Source of the DNA: Syntrophales bacterium
Lineage (GTDB): Bacteria > Desulfobacterota > Syntrophia > Syntrophales > UBA2210
Direction: 5' to 3'
Length of the DNA stretch: 5,071 nucleotides
Assembly: GCA_028715865.1 (NCBI GenBank)
Contig: JAQUQY010000117.1
Coordinates: forward strand, 1-5,071
Shown here: positions 1 to 5,067 of the stretch, one piece after another
Layout of the letters: each line of letters starts with the position of its first letter
Position numbering within the stretch: the first letter of the stretch is position 1
The notes under the pieces: generated by a model
Database searches by the model: none
What the model saw: only the letters and a program-made list of their open reading frames with translations
What the model was told of the DNA's origin: nothing
Position numbers and translations under genes: made by a program

Positions 1-422
1 TAGTAAAGGTGGGTAATGAAAAATATATTATTCCCGCGACAGCGATTCAGCGGTTGTTGCGTCCGGAAAGGGAGCATTACACTAATGTTGTAGGCAGGGG
101 TGAGATGCTGAACGTAATGGGGAAACTGATGCCCCTGATCCGTCTCTATGACATCTTTTCGGTTGAACCGGCCTACAGAGAGCCATGGGAGTCCCTGGTG
201 GTTGTGGTTGACGCGGATAACCGCTCAAAGTGCTTACTTGTGGACGAAGTTGTTGAAAAGGGCGAAGTGGTTATAAAATCACTGGGAGGAAACTTCAGAA
301 GCATCAAGGGTATATCTGGAGGCGCCATCCTTGGTGACGGGAACGTAGGCCTGATAATCGATCCGGAGGGACTTTTCGAGCTGGCTGAGACAGTTTGCGT
401 CCAGGCGCCTAATGCTAACTGA
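1..422 (+). CDS. cheA: Chemotaxis histidine kinase CheA, C-terminal end (P5 regulatory domain), 5' truncated by window
   Basis: The frame is open to the left edge (first full codon at 3) and encodes 139 residues before the TGA at 420-422. The visible part is the CheW-like P5 domain that ends CheA and docks CheA to CheW and chemoreceptors at the cytoplasmic face of receptor arrays. Diagnostic pieces are V-G-N-E-K-Y-I-I-P near the start, the G-R-G-E-M...G-K-L-M-P-L-I-R-L core, L-L-V-D-E-V near the middle, and the A-I-L-G-D-G-N-V-G-L-I-I-D-P closing strand. A free CheW would usually lack the Y-I-I-P and A-I-L-G-D-G signatures, so CheA is preferred. The GTG at 9 is an internal valine codon, not a start. 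The kinase, dimerisation and Hpt domains lie outside the window. The cheY gene follows after 61 bp, consistent with one operon that supplies kinase, response regulator and phosphatase. Confidence 0.87.
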   Translation, partial: VKVGNEKYIIPATAIQRLLRPEREHYTNVVGRGEMLNVMGKLMPLIRLYDIFSVEPAYREPWESLVVVVDADNRSKCLLVDEVVEKGEVVIKSLGGNFRSIKGISGGAILGDGNVGLIIDPEGLFELAETVCVQAPNAN

Positions 423-471
423 AGGACGTTTTCAACGCAATTGCCGATTGAGGCATAAAGAATTCTAAACC

Positions 472-476
472 AGGAG
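472..476 (+). promoter_or_regulatory. Ribosome binding site of cheY1, deciding the start at 484
   Basis: AGGAG lies 7 bases before the ATG at 484. The in-frame ATG at 478 is almost in contact with this site and is therefore unlikely to be used. The second cheY copy starts with the same Met-Asp-Lys sequence, which also favours 484. Confidence 0.7.
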
Positions 477-483
477 AATGGTT

Positions 484-867
484 ATGGACAAGATGGGCAA
501 GGTCCTGATCGTTGATGATTTTTCAACGATGAGGAAGGTTATAAGGAATCTTCTGAAACAGCTGGGCTACGAGAATATCGTTGAGGCCGAAGATGGGGTT
601 GTGGCTCTCGACGCTTTGAAAAAAGAGAAGATAGACTTTGTAATTTCCGACTGGAACATGCCCAATATGACAGGTCTGGAACTTCTTAAACGGGTAAGGG
701 CCGACGGCGCTCTTTCAAAAACACCTTTCCTGATGGTGACGGCGGAGTCACTGAAGGAAAACATAGTTGAGGCGGTAAAGGAAGGTGTTGATAATTACAT
801 TGTCAAGCCTTTCACGGCGGATGTCCTGGGCGAAAAAATCAGCCAGATAGAAAAAAAATACAGCTAG
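484..867 (+). CDS. cheY: Chemotaxis response regulator CheY, copy 1
   Basis: This 127-aa protein is a stand-alone receiver domain, close to the usual CheY length (about 129 aa), with no output domain. CheA-P transfers phosphate to it, and CheY-P then acts on the flagellar switch or another motility output in the cytoplasm. The visible active site has the acidic pair D11-D12, phospho-acceptor D56 (S-D-W-N-M-P), T86 (V-T-A-E), the aromatic switch residue Y105 and K108 (K-P-F). All line up one residue before the E. coli numbering, and even W57 after the phospho-acceptor is kept. The start at 484 is chosen over 478 for ribosome-site spacing and agreement with copy 2. The gene lies 61 bp after cheA and 49 bp before cheX1. 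Its TAG stop lies inside the CTAG that opens the repeat at 864. It is 106/127 identical to copy 2 by hand alignment. Confidence 0.95.
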   Translation: MDKMGKVLIVDDFSTMRKVIRNLLKQLGYENIVEAEDGVVALDALKKEKIDFVISDWNMPNMTGLELLKRVRADGALSKTPFLMVTAESLKENIVEAVKEGVDNYIVKPFTADVLGEKISQIEKKYS

Positions 868-899
868 CACCGTGTCACTTTTTAACTGACGAAAGGAAT
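864..899 (+). repeat. Single repeat arm (36 bp) in the cheY1-cheX1 spacer
   Basis: This stretch begins with CTAG and ends with AAGGAAT. It is the reverse complement of 1925-1960 in the second cheY-cheX spacer, with 34 of 36 positions matching. It also aligns directly and without gaps to the left arm of that element at 1851-1886, but much less well (about 24-26 matches over 36-38 positions). The TAG of the opening CTAG is the cheY1 stop codon. I see no partner arm here, so this is a half-element compared with the 1851-1960 copy. It fills nearly all of the spacer between cheY1 and the cheX1 ribosome site. Confidence 0.75.
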
Positions 900-916
900 G
901 CCGACAGGGGTGATCC

Positions 917-1387
917 ATGGAAGTACAATATATAAATCCATTCCTTGAGGGAACTCTGCATGTGGTTAAAACAATGGCTTTCATAGATGCCAGGCCTGGG
1001 AAACCCTACATCAAAAAGGATAATGTCGCCAAGGGAGACATCACCGGCATCATCGGCATTGTAGGATCAATAAGGGGATCCTTCGCGCTGAGTTTTAGTG
1101 AAGGCAGCATTCTTCGTATAGTCTCCAACATGCTGGGCGAGGAAATCGCGGAATTAAACGGAGACATTGAAGACGCTGTAGGCGAGCTCACCAATATGGT
1201 ATCCGGCGCCGCGCGGCAGCGTCTTGAAGCAATTGGAATCAGCCTTACGGCGGCCCTGCCGACGGTGGTTCGAGGGAAAGATCACTCCATTGTCCATGTT
1301 CTCGGGGGGCCGAGTATCGTTATTCCCTTCGAAACAGATTCCGGCACTTTTGTGGCAGATGTTTGCATGAGAAAAGATGGTGGCTAG
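917..1387 (+). CDS. cheX: CheX-family CheY-P phosphatase, copy 1
   Basis: This 156-aa cytoplasmic protein of the CheX family (CheC/CheX/FliY phosphatases) is expected to hydrolyse the aspartyl phosphate of CheY-P and so end the signal. The family catalytic signature E-x-x-N is visible as E90-L-T-N93 in the segment D-A-V-G-E-L-T-N-M-V-S-G, where Glu and Asn are the residues that reach into the CheY active site in characterised CheX. The N-terminus (Y-I-N-P-F-L-E-G) and the G-x-x-G-S-F-A-L-S-F strand are also typical. A single E-x-x-N motif and the short length favour CheX over the two-motif CheC. The ATG at 917 follows AGGGG (906-910) with 6 bases between. The gene lies immediately after cheY1, matching enzyme to substrate. 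It is 120/156 identical to copy 2. The reading frame of cheY2 runs open backwards over the last few codons, but this appears to be chance. Confidence 0.9.
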   Translation: MEVQYINPFLEGTLHVVKTMAFIDARPGKPYIKKDNVAKGDITGIIGIVGSIRGSFALSFSEGSILRIVSNMLGEEIAELNGDIEDAVGELTNMVSGAARQRLEAIGISLTAALPTVVRGKDHSIVHVLGGPSIVIPFETDSGTFVADVCMRKDGG

Positions 1388-1448
1388 AATGGCTGCGAGG
1401 GAATTTGTGCGGGATAAGCGTTAAACCGCGCGTTAACCCGCAAGGGCG

Positions 1449-1464
1449 CCTGATAATCAGGAGG
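1449..1464 (+). promoter_or_regulatory. cheY2 ribosome binding site overlapped by a small perfect inverted repeat
   Basis: AGGAGG at 1459-1464 lies 6 bases before the cheY2 ATG at 1471 and is the strongest Shine-Dalgarno sequence in the window. Its first bases are the right half of the perfect inverted repeat CCTGAT-A-ATCAGG (1449-1461), which can fold as a 5-bp stem with a 3-base loop. Such a stem would cover part of the ribosome site, but it is short and its effect is uncertain. Confidence 0.55.
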
Positions 1465-1470
1465 AAGGAT

Positions 1471-1854
1471 ATGGACAAGACAAGCAAGGTATTGATAGTG
1501 GACGATTTCTCAACTATGAGGAAGGTTGTCAGAAATCTTCTTAAGCAGCTTGGTTATGAGAACATCGTAGAGGCGGAAGACGGCCTGATGGCTCTCGAGG
1601 AATTGCAGAGCCAGAAAATTGATTTCATTATTTCCGACTGGAACATGCCCAACATGACTGGTCTCGAGCTTCTGAAGCAGGTGAGAGCCGACGAGTCCCT
1701 CTCGAAGACCCCCTTTCTCATGGTAACGGCTGAAACCCTTAAGGAAAATGTAATCGAAGCGGTCAAGGCAGGAGTCGACAGTTATATCGTCAAGCCCTTC
1801 ACCGCCGACGTTTTAAGTGAGAAAATCAGTCAGATCGAGAAAAAATACGGCTAG
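1471..1854 (+). CDS. cheY: Chemotaxis response regulator CheY, copy 2
   Basis: This second 127-aa stand-alone receiver matches copy 1 along its whole length without gaps, with 21 substitutions. D11, D12, D56, W57, T86, Y105 and K108 are all kept, so it should accept phosphate from CheA as copy 1 does. Seven of the substitutions fall in residues 39-48 (second helix of the receiver fold), and the rest are scattered and mostly conservative. The start at 1471 has an AGGAGG site 6 bases upstream. The frame stays open back to 1363, but that extension would overlap cheX1 and has no counterpart in copy 1. The gene lies 83 bp after cheX1 and 159 bp before cheX2. Its TAG stop is part of the CTAG at the left end of the inverted-repeat element at 1851. 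Possible roles are a second motor regulator or a phosphate sink; the sequence does not decide. Confidence 0.94.
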   Translation: MDKTSKVLIVDDFSTMRKVVRNLLKQLGYENIVEAEDGLMALEELQSQKIDFIISDWNMPNMTGLELLKQVRADESLSKTPFLMVTAETLKENVIEAVKAGVDSYIVKPFTADVLSEKISQIEKKYG

Positions 1855-1960
1855 TGCCGTGCCGCATGCTAAGATTCGCAAGGAATGACCGCGAACATGT
1901 AATTACCAATGAAGGCAGAGAATAATTCCTTGCGTCAGTTAAAAAGTGACAAGGTGCTAG
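1851..1960. repeat. 110-bp imperfect inverted-repeat element (MITE- or REP-doublet-like) in the cheY2-cheX2 spacer
   Basis: The left arm (1851-1886) and right arm (1925-1960) are inverted copies matching at about 24 of 36 positions. They include a perfect inner pair GCAAGGAAT (1878-1886) and ATTCCTTGC (1925-1933) and CTAG at both outer ends. The 38-bp centre (1887-1924) shows no ORF. The right arm is nearly identical, inverted, to the single arm at 864-899. The two CTAG ends could be a 4-bp target duplication (the IS5 family uses YTAR sites, which include CTAG) or part of a REP-type repeat mobilised by a Y1 transposase. No transposase is present, so any movement would be in trans. The transcript could fold into a long hairpin between cheY2 and cheX2. 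Confidence 0.7.
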
Positions 1961-2002
1961 TGCGAAGTCTACTTAAACTGTCGTCGTGAAAAAACTACTG
2001 AC

Positions 2003-2008
2003 AGGGGG
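2003..2008 (+). promoter_or_regulatory. Ribosome binding site of cheX2, deciding a GTG start
   Basis: AGGGGG lies 5 bases before the GTG at 2014. The GACAGGGG motif occurs in both cheX leaders, exactly 14 bases from its G to the start codon (903 to 917 and 2000 to 2014). This anchors the GTG as the homologue of the cheX1 ATG. The ATG at 2018 is out of frame. Confidence 0.7.
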
Positions 2009-2013
2009 TCGCT

Positions 2014-2484
2014 GTGGATGTCAAATACATAAATCCTTTTCTTGAGGGAACACTGCATGTTCTCAAAACCATGGCCTTTATTGATGCCCGTCCGGGAAAG
2101 CCCTTCCTGAAGAAGGATAATGCGGTCGGGGGCGATATCACAGGCATAATCGGAATCGCCGGTTCTGTTAAGGGCTCTTTTGCTTTGAGCTTCAGCGAAA
2201 AGTGCATCCTTCGGATTGTTTCGAACATGCTTGGAGAGGATATCGTTCAGGTAAATCGAGATATCGCCGATGCTGTAGGTGAAATAACAAACATGGTATC
2301 CGGAGCCGCCCGTCAGCGGCTGGAAGCAATGGGGATAAGCCTTTCCGCGGCCATTCCAACCGTGGTAACGGGAAAGGGACATACAATTAATCATGTTCTG
2401 GGCGGGGCAAGCATTATTATTCCCTTTGATACCGATCATGGTTCTTTTGTGGCTGACGTGTGCATGGGAAAGGAAGCCGATTAA
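2014..2484 (+). CDS. cheX: CheX-family CheY-P phosphatase, copy 2
   Basis: This 156-aa protein aligns without gaps to CheX copy 1 (36 substitutions). The catalytic pair is kept as E90-I-T-N93 inside D-A-V-G-E-I-T-N-M-V-S-G, so it should be an active CheY-P phosphatase. It starts with GTG, supported by the conserved leader spacing described for its ribosome site, and copy 1 uses ATG at the same position. Divergence from copy 1 is higher than between the CheY copies. It concentrates in residues 37-39, 63-64, 76-85 and 119-126 and at the very C-terminus, while the active-site helix and the central sheet are nearly unchanged. Separated from cheY2 by the inverted-repeat element, it is the last plus-strand chemotaxis gene in the window and may end the operon. 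Whether each CheX prefers its neighbouring CheY cannot be judged from sequence. Confidence 0.9.
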   Translation: MDVKYINPFLEGTLHVLKTMAFIDARPGKPFLKKDNAVGGDITGIIGIAGSVKGSFALSFSEKCILRIVSNMLGEDIVQVNRDIADAVGEITNMVSGAARQRLEAMGISLSAAIPTVVTGKGHTINHVLGGASIIIPFDTDHGSFVADVCMGKEAD

Positions 2485-2693
2485 GCAAGTCTCCTACAAG
2501 GGGCCGGTTTCAGGAGCCTGTGAATTCAAGCCCCTGCGTGAATTTTATTATCCGCGTCACCTCGGCGGGGCTAAAAGGAAGTTCCCGCTTTACGACGAAT
2601 GTCCGCGGAGTCAGGACTTCCAGGACCCGGTCCGGGGTTAACTGAAAGTCATTTATTAAGTGGCATGGGATTCGGAAAATATAGATAAGACTA
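2485..2693. other. 209-bp intergenic spacer between cheX2 and the hybrid kinase gene
   Basis: No gene is assigned here. AGGGGC (2499-2504) can pair with GCCCCT (2530-2535) around a 25-base loop, followed shortly by TTTTATT. This is a weak candidate for transcription termination after cheX2. GGACC-C-GGTCC (2623-2633) is a small palindrome. From 2641 down to 2510 the minus strand reads open with codon-like third positions and ends in TGA, but no start codon or known family is visible, so a gene remnant is possible but not supported. I found no convincing promoter for the downstream kinase. Confidence 0.4.
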
Positions 2694-4403
2694 ATGAGTA
2701 AATTTATAAAAGATAAAAACCGCGGTCTTGATTCAAAGATCCTGAAAGACCCTGAAAGTGAGGGGGAATCGCCCGCCGCAGGACTGGAAGGTTCCGATAA
2801 AACATTCCCCGCTTCCGGGTCGGACAAAAAGATACCTGATGGTACAAAATTCATTGAATTTTTACAAAGGGTCGACAGGCACACTGAAGAAATGCCTGAT
2901 GATGTCTACAGGTTTATCGTGGAGCGGTCACCCGAAGCCATAGCCTTTCTTAATGATGATTCAATTCGGTTCGTGAACGACAGGTTTGAGGAGATCTCCG
3001 GCTATTCCACTGAAGAAGCCAGCCAAATTTCCCCAATTCAGCTTGTTCATCACGATGACCGCTTGAGGGTACAGGAATACTATAACGCAAAAATTGAGGG
3101 CAGAGATTCTTCCGAAGAATGCTCTTTCCGGCTGGTTAACAAGGAGGGCGGTGAAGTATGGGTTGCCATGAGCGGAGAGCCTTTTACCTGGGGCGGACGA
3201 CCGGTAATGCTGATTTTTGTGAAGGACATGACCGGAAGAAACAGGATGGAGGCCCGGCTCATAGAGGCCAGGAAGCTCGAGGCCCTGGGGACCCTGGCAG
3301 AAGGCATTGCCCATGATTTCAATAATCTTCTTATGACGATTCAGGGCTACGCGTCGCTGGCGCTAATGGAGTCAGGCTCCTCAAGGGACTTCAGCCAGCG
3401 AATTAAGAAAATTCAGGAACTGGTGCGAAGCGGGTCTGAGCTGACGGCACAGCTCCTTGGATTTTCCGGGACCGCAAGATACGAAGTATTGTCTGTTAAT
3501 CTCAACGATATTATATCGGGAGCTTCTCTTGTGGTGGAACGTTCTAACCGGGCAGTCAGCGTACACCGGGACATGCTGGACAACCTTTGGGCCGTAAAGG
3601 CCGACAAGGTGCAGATAGAGCAGGCGATCATGAACCTTCTTGTCAACGCGGCTCAGTCAATGCCCGGCGGTGGCGATCTTTACATTGAGACGGACAACGT
3701 CGTTTTCTTCCATGGCGAAGAAGCTTGCGTTATCCTGGGGCTCGAGCCCGGAACATATGTACGTCTGTCAATTACCGACACGGGAGTTGGTATCGATGAG
3801 TCAATACAAAATAGAATATTTGATCCCTTTTTTATGACCAGGAGCGGGAAGGGCGGCATGAATCTCGGGCTTCCGTCGGCCCATGGAATTGTCAGAGCCC
3901 ACGGAGGAACTATATATGTGACCAGCCGTACCGGACAGGGCGCCAGGTTCGATGTGTACCTGCCCGCCGCTGATTATGAGAAGACGGACAAGGAAGAGTC
4001 GCCTGTGTTCGACAATGTTCAAAAATTCCATGGCACTATTCTCATAGTCGATGACGAACCATATGTGCTGGAGGTAAATCGTGAACTGCTGGAATTGAGC
4101 GGGTACAGGGTTTTTGAAGCCCAGAGCGGCCGTGAAGCCCTGGAAATTTACAGCCGTTCAAAGGATCTGGTAGACTTGGTTGTTTTGGACATGGTTATGC
4201 CCGGAATGTCGGGAACCGAAACATTTCACGGGCTCAGGGAGATTGACCCGGACGTTAAGGTGATTCTGCTGTCGGGATACAGTATCGAGGGAGGCGCCCG
4301 GGAACTCCTTAAAGAAAGGTGTTGTCTGGCCTTTATACAGAAGCCCTTTACCCTGGAGCATCTCAACAGCCAGATTCAGGAAGCTTTGAACTATGAACAT
4401 TAG
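2694..4403 (+). CDS. Soluble PAS-containing hybrid histidine kinase (PAS-HisKA-HATPase-REC)
   Basis: This 569-aa sensor kinase autophosphorylates on histidine and then passes phosphate to its own receiver. There is no signal peptide or membrane segment, so it is cytoplasmic. The order is: polar, probably disordered N-terminus (1-67); PAS domain (about 72-180, F-I-V-E-R-S-P-E-A-I through F-V-K-D-M-T-G); HisKA helix with E-G-I-A-H207-D-F-N-N; ATPase domain with N box (N314, N318), G1 box D362-T-G-V-G366, F box F-D-P-F-F (376-380) and G2 region 386-393; receiver (about 448-565) with D453, D454, acceptor D499, S527 in the Thr/Ser position and K550. The G2 box reads G-K-G-G-M-N-L-G-L where G-x-G-L-G-L is usual. 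No specific ligand or output can be named. The ATG at 2694 has only a weak upstream ribosome site, so a later start such as Met67 is possible. The gene converges with the minus-strand receiver gene, 22 bp away. Confidence 0.93.
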   Translation: MSKFIKDKNRGLDSKILKDPESEGESPAAGLEGSDKTFPASGSDKKIPDGTKFIEFLQRVDRHTEEMPDDVYRFIVERSPEAIAFLNDDSIRFVNDRFEEISGYSTEEASQISPIQLVHHDDRLRVQEYYNAKIEGRDSSEECSFRLVNKEGGEVWVAMSGEPFTWGGRPVMLIFVKDMTGRNRMEARLIEARKLEALGTLAEGIAHDFNNLLMTIQGYASLALMESGSSRDFSQRIKKIQELVRSGSELTAQLLGFSGTARYEVLSVNLNDIISGASLVVERSNRAVSVHRDMLDNLWAVKADKVQIEQAIMNLLVNAAQSMPGGGDLYIETDNVVFFHGEEACVILGLEPGTYVRLSITDTGVGIDESIQNRIFDPFFMTRSGKGGMNLGLPSAHGIVRAHGGTIYVTSRTGQGARFDVYLPAADYEKTDKEESPVFDNVQKFHGTILIVDDEPYVLEVNRELLELSGYRVFEAQSGREALEIYSRSKDLVDLVVLDMVMPGMSGTETFHGLREIDPDVKVILLSGYSIEGGARELLKERCCLAFIQKPFTLEHLNSQIQEALNYEH

Positions 4404-4425
4404 TCACGGAAGAACAGGCGGGTTT

Positions 4426-4836
4426 TCAGATACCATGGCGTGTCCATCGGCGAATTTTTTCAAATGCTTCTACGATGGCTCGATCGATCTGTTCGACGGA
4501 AAGCGGTTTTCTGAAGAAATCGTCGAACCCTGCTTCCCGGCATTCTTCCACTTCATAAAGGCCGGCCCATCCCGTCATGGCATAGATAATGGCCAAGGGT
4601 TTCTCGCTCCTGATTCTCCTGCAAAGCTCTATTCCATTCATGCCGAAGAGCTTCAGGTCGAGAAAAATGACATTGATGTCTTCTTTCTGGAGCATGGCCA
4701 GGGCTTCCATAGCATCGGCCGCGGCGCGAATGCCGTATCCGGAATCAGCACAGATGTCTTCAAAAAGTTCACGGATGAAACCTTCGTCATCGACGACAAG
4801 TATCGTGTTGTCTCCGGAATGGGAGTTATATTCCAT
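4426..4836 (-). CDS. Single-domain response regulator (stand-alone receiver)
   Basis: This 136-aa receiver protein has no output domain. Its active site is complete: acidic pair D16-D17 (V-V-D-D-E), acceptor D60 (F-L-D-L), T88 (M-T-G-W) and K110 (R-K-P-L). After the acceptor it reads L-K-L-F-G-M-N-G instead of the usual M-P-G-M-x-G, so the conserved proline is lost. It is clearly different from the two CheY proteins here (no S-D-W-N, no Y before K-P) and is not assigned to chemotaxis. The frame is open up to 4962, but ATG 4836 is chosen because AAGGGAG lies 8 bases upstream and the receiver fold begins a few residues later. It is convergent with the hybrid kinase and may take phosphate from it or from another kinase, acting as a relay or through protein contact. 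That link is inferred from adjacency alone. Confidence 0.9.
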   Translation of the reverse strand: MEYNSHSGDNTILVVDDEGFIRELFEDICADSGYGIRAAADAMEALAMLQKEDINVIFLDLKLFGMNGIELCRRIRSEKPLAIIYAMTGWAGLYEVEECREAGFDDFFRKPLSVEQIDRAIVEAFEKIRRWTRHGI

Positions 4837-4844
4837 TAGCCTGT

Positions 4845-4851
4845 CTCCCTT
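4845..4851 (-). promoter_or_regulatory. Ribosome binding site of the minus-strand receiver gene
   Basis: Read on the minus strand this is AAGGGAG, 8 bases before the ATG whose first base is at 4836. It is the reason for rejecting the longer open frame that begins at 4962. Confidence 0.65.
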
Positions 4852-4900
4852 AAAGCGTCGGTTAGTTATTCGTATGATTTTTACAGGGTGCAGGAAAGCT

Positions 4901-4968
4901 TTTATAGAAAACAGCAGAATAAAGCAATAGCTTATGCGTTGGGGACCTAATTTCCCGTCCACATTATA
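4901..4968 (-). promoter_or_regulatory. Possible sigma-70-type promoter elements for the receiver gene
   Basis: On the minus strand a perfect TATAAT lies at 4968-4963, but no good -35 hexamer is seen at the expected distance. Nearer the gene, TTGCTT (4927-4922) and TATAAA (4906-4901) are 15 bases apart, shorter than the 17-base optimum. Either could drive the receiver gene, leaving a leader of about 60 to 120 bases. The region is AT-rich, so chance matches are likely. Confidence 0.25.
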
Positions 4969-5030
4969 ACTATGGATCTCAATAATCTAATAAAAATAGT
5001 GCCTAAGGTGCATTTTTCGCTTGCATTTCC

Positions 5031-5067
5031 CCCGGAAAATAGTTACCATTGTAACTACGTTTCCGGG
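5031..5067. repeat. Strong inverted repeat / hairpin at the right edge
   Basis: CCCGGAAA (5031-5038) pairs with TTTCCGGG (5060-5067), and TAGTTAC (5040-5046) pairs with GTAACTA (5051-5057). This gives a 15-bp stem with a small 1-versus-2-base internal loop around the 4-base loop CATT. There is no T-run on either side on either strand, so it does not look like a standard rho-independent terminator. It could be an operator-like site, a REP-type repeat or the end of a mobile element that continues past the window. Confidence 0.6.

Noticed and set aside
9..422. GTG at 9 as the start of a small CheW protein
   Set aside because: The frame is open through the window edge and the first residues match the middle of a CheA P5 domain, so 9 is an internal codon.
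1363..1470. N-terminal extension of cheY2 by 36 codons
   Set aside because: It would overlap cheX1 and has no counterpart in CheY copy 1, and the ATG at 1471 has the ideal ribosome site.
1969..2439. 156-codon minus-strand open frame opposite cheX2
   Set aside because: It is antisense to a clearly conserved CheX gene and its translation resembles no known protein. It is a shadow frame.
2393..2645. Two short plus-strand open frames running from cheX2 into the spacer
   Set aside because: Both begin inside cheX2 in the wrong frame, lack ribosome sites and show no recognisable domain.
2650..2693. Promoter directly upstream of the hybrid kinase (TATAGA-like -10)
   Set aside because: There is no acceptable -35 hexamer at 16-18 bases, and the site would be almost on top of the start codon.
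4393..4839. 148-codon plus-strand open frame opposite the receiver gene
   Set aside because: It is antisense to the full receiver domain, whose active-site residues prove the minus strand is coding.
4837..4962. N-terminal extension of the minus-strand receiver by 42 codons
   Set aside because: The residues show no domain, and the ATG at 4836 has a well-placed ribosome site just before the receiver fold.
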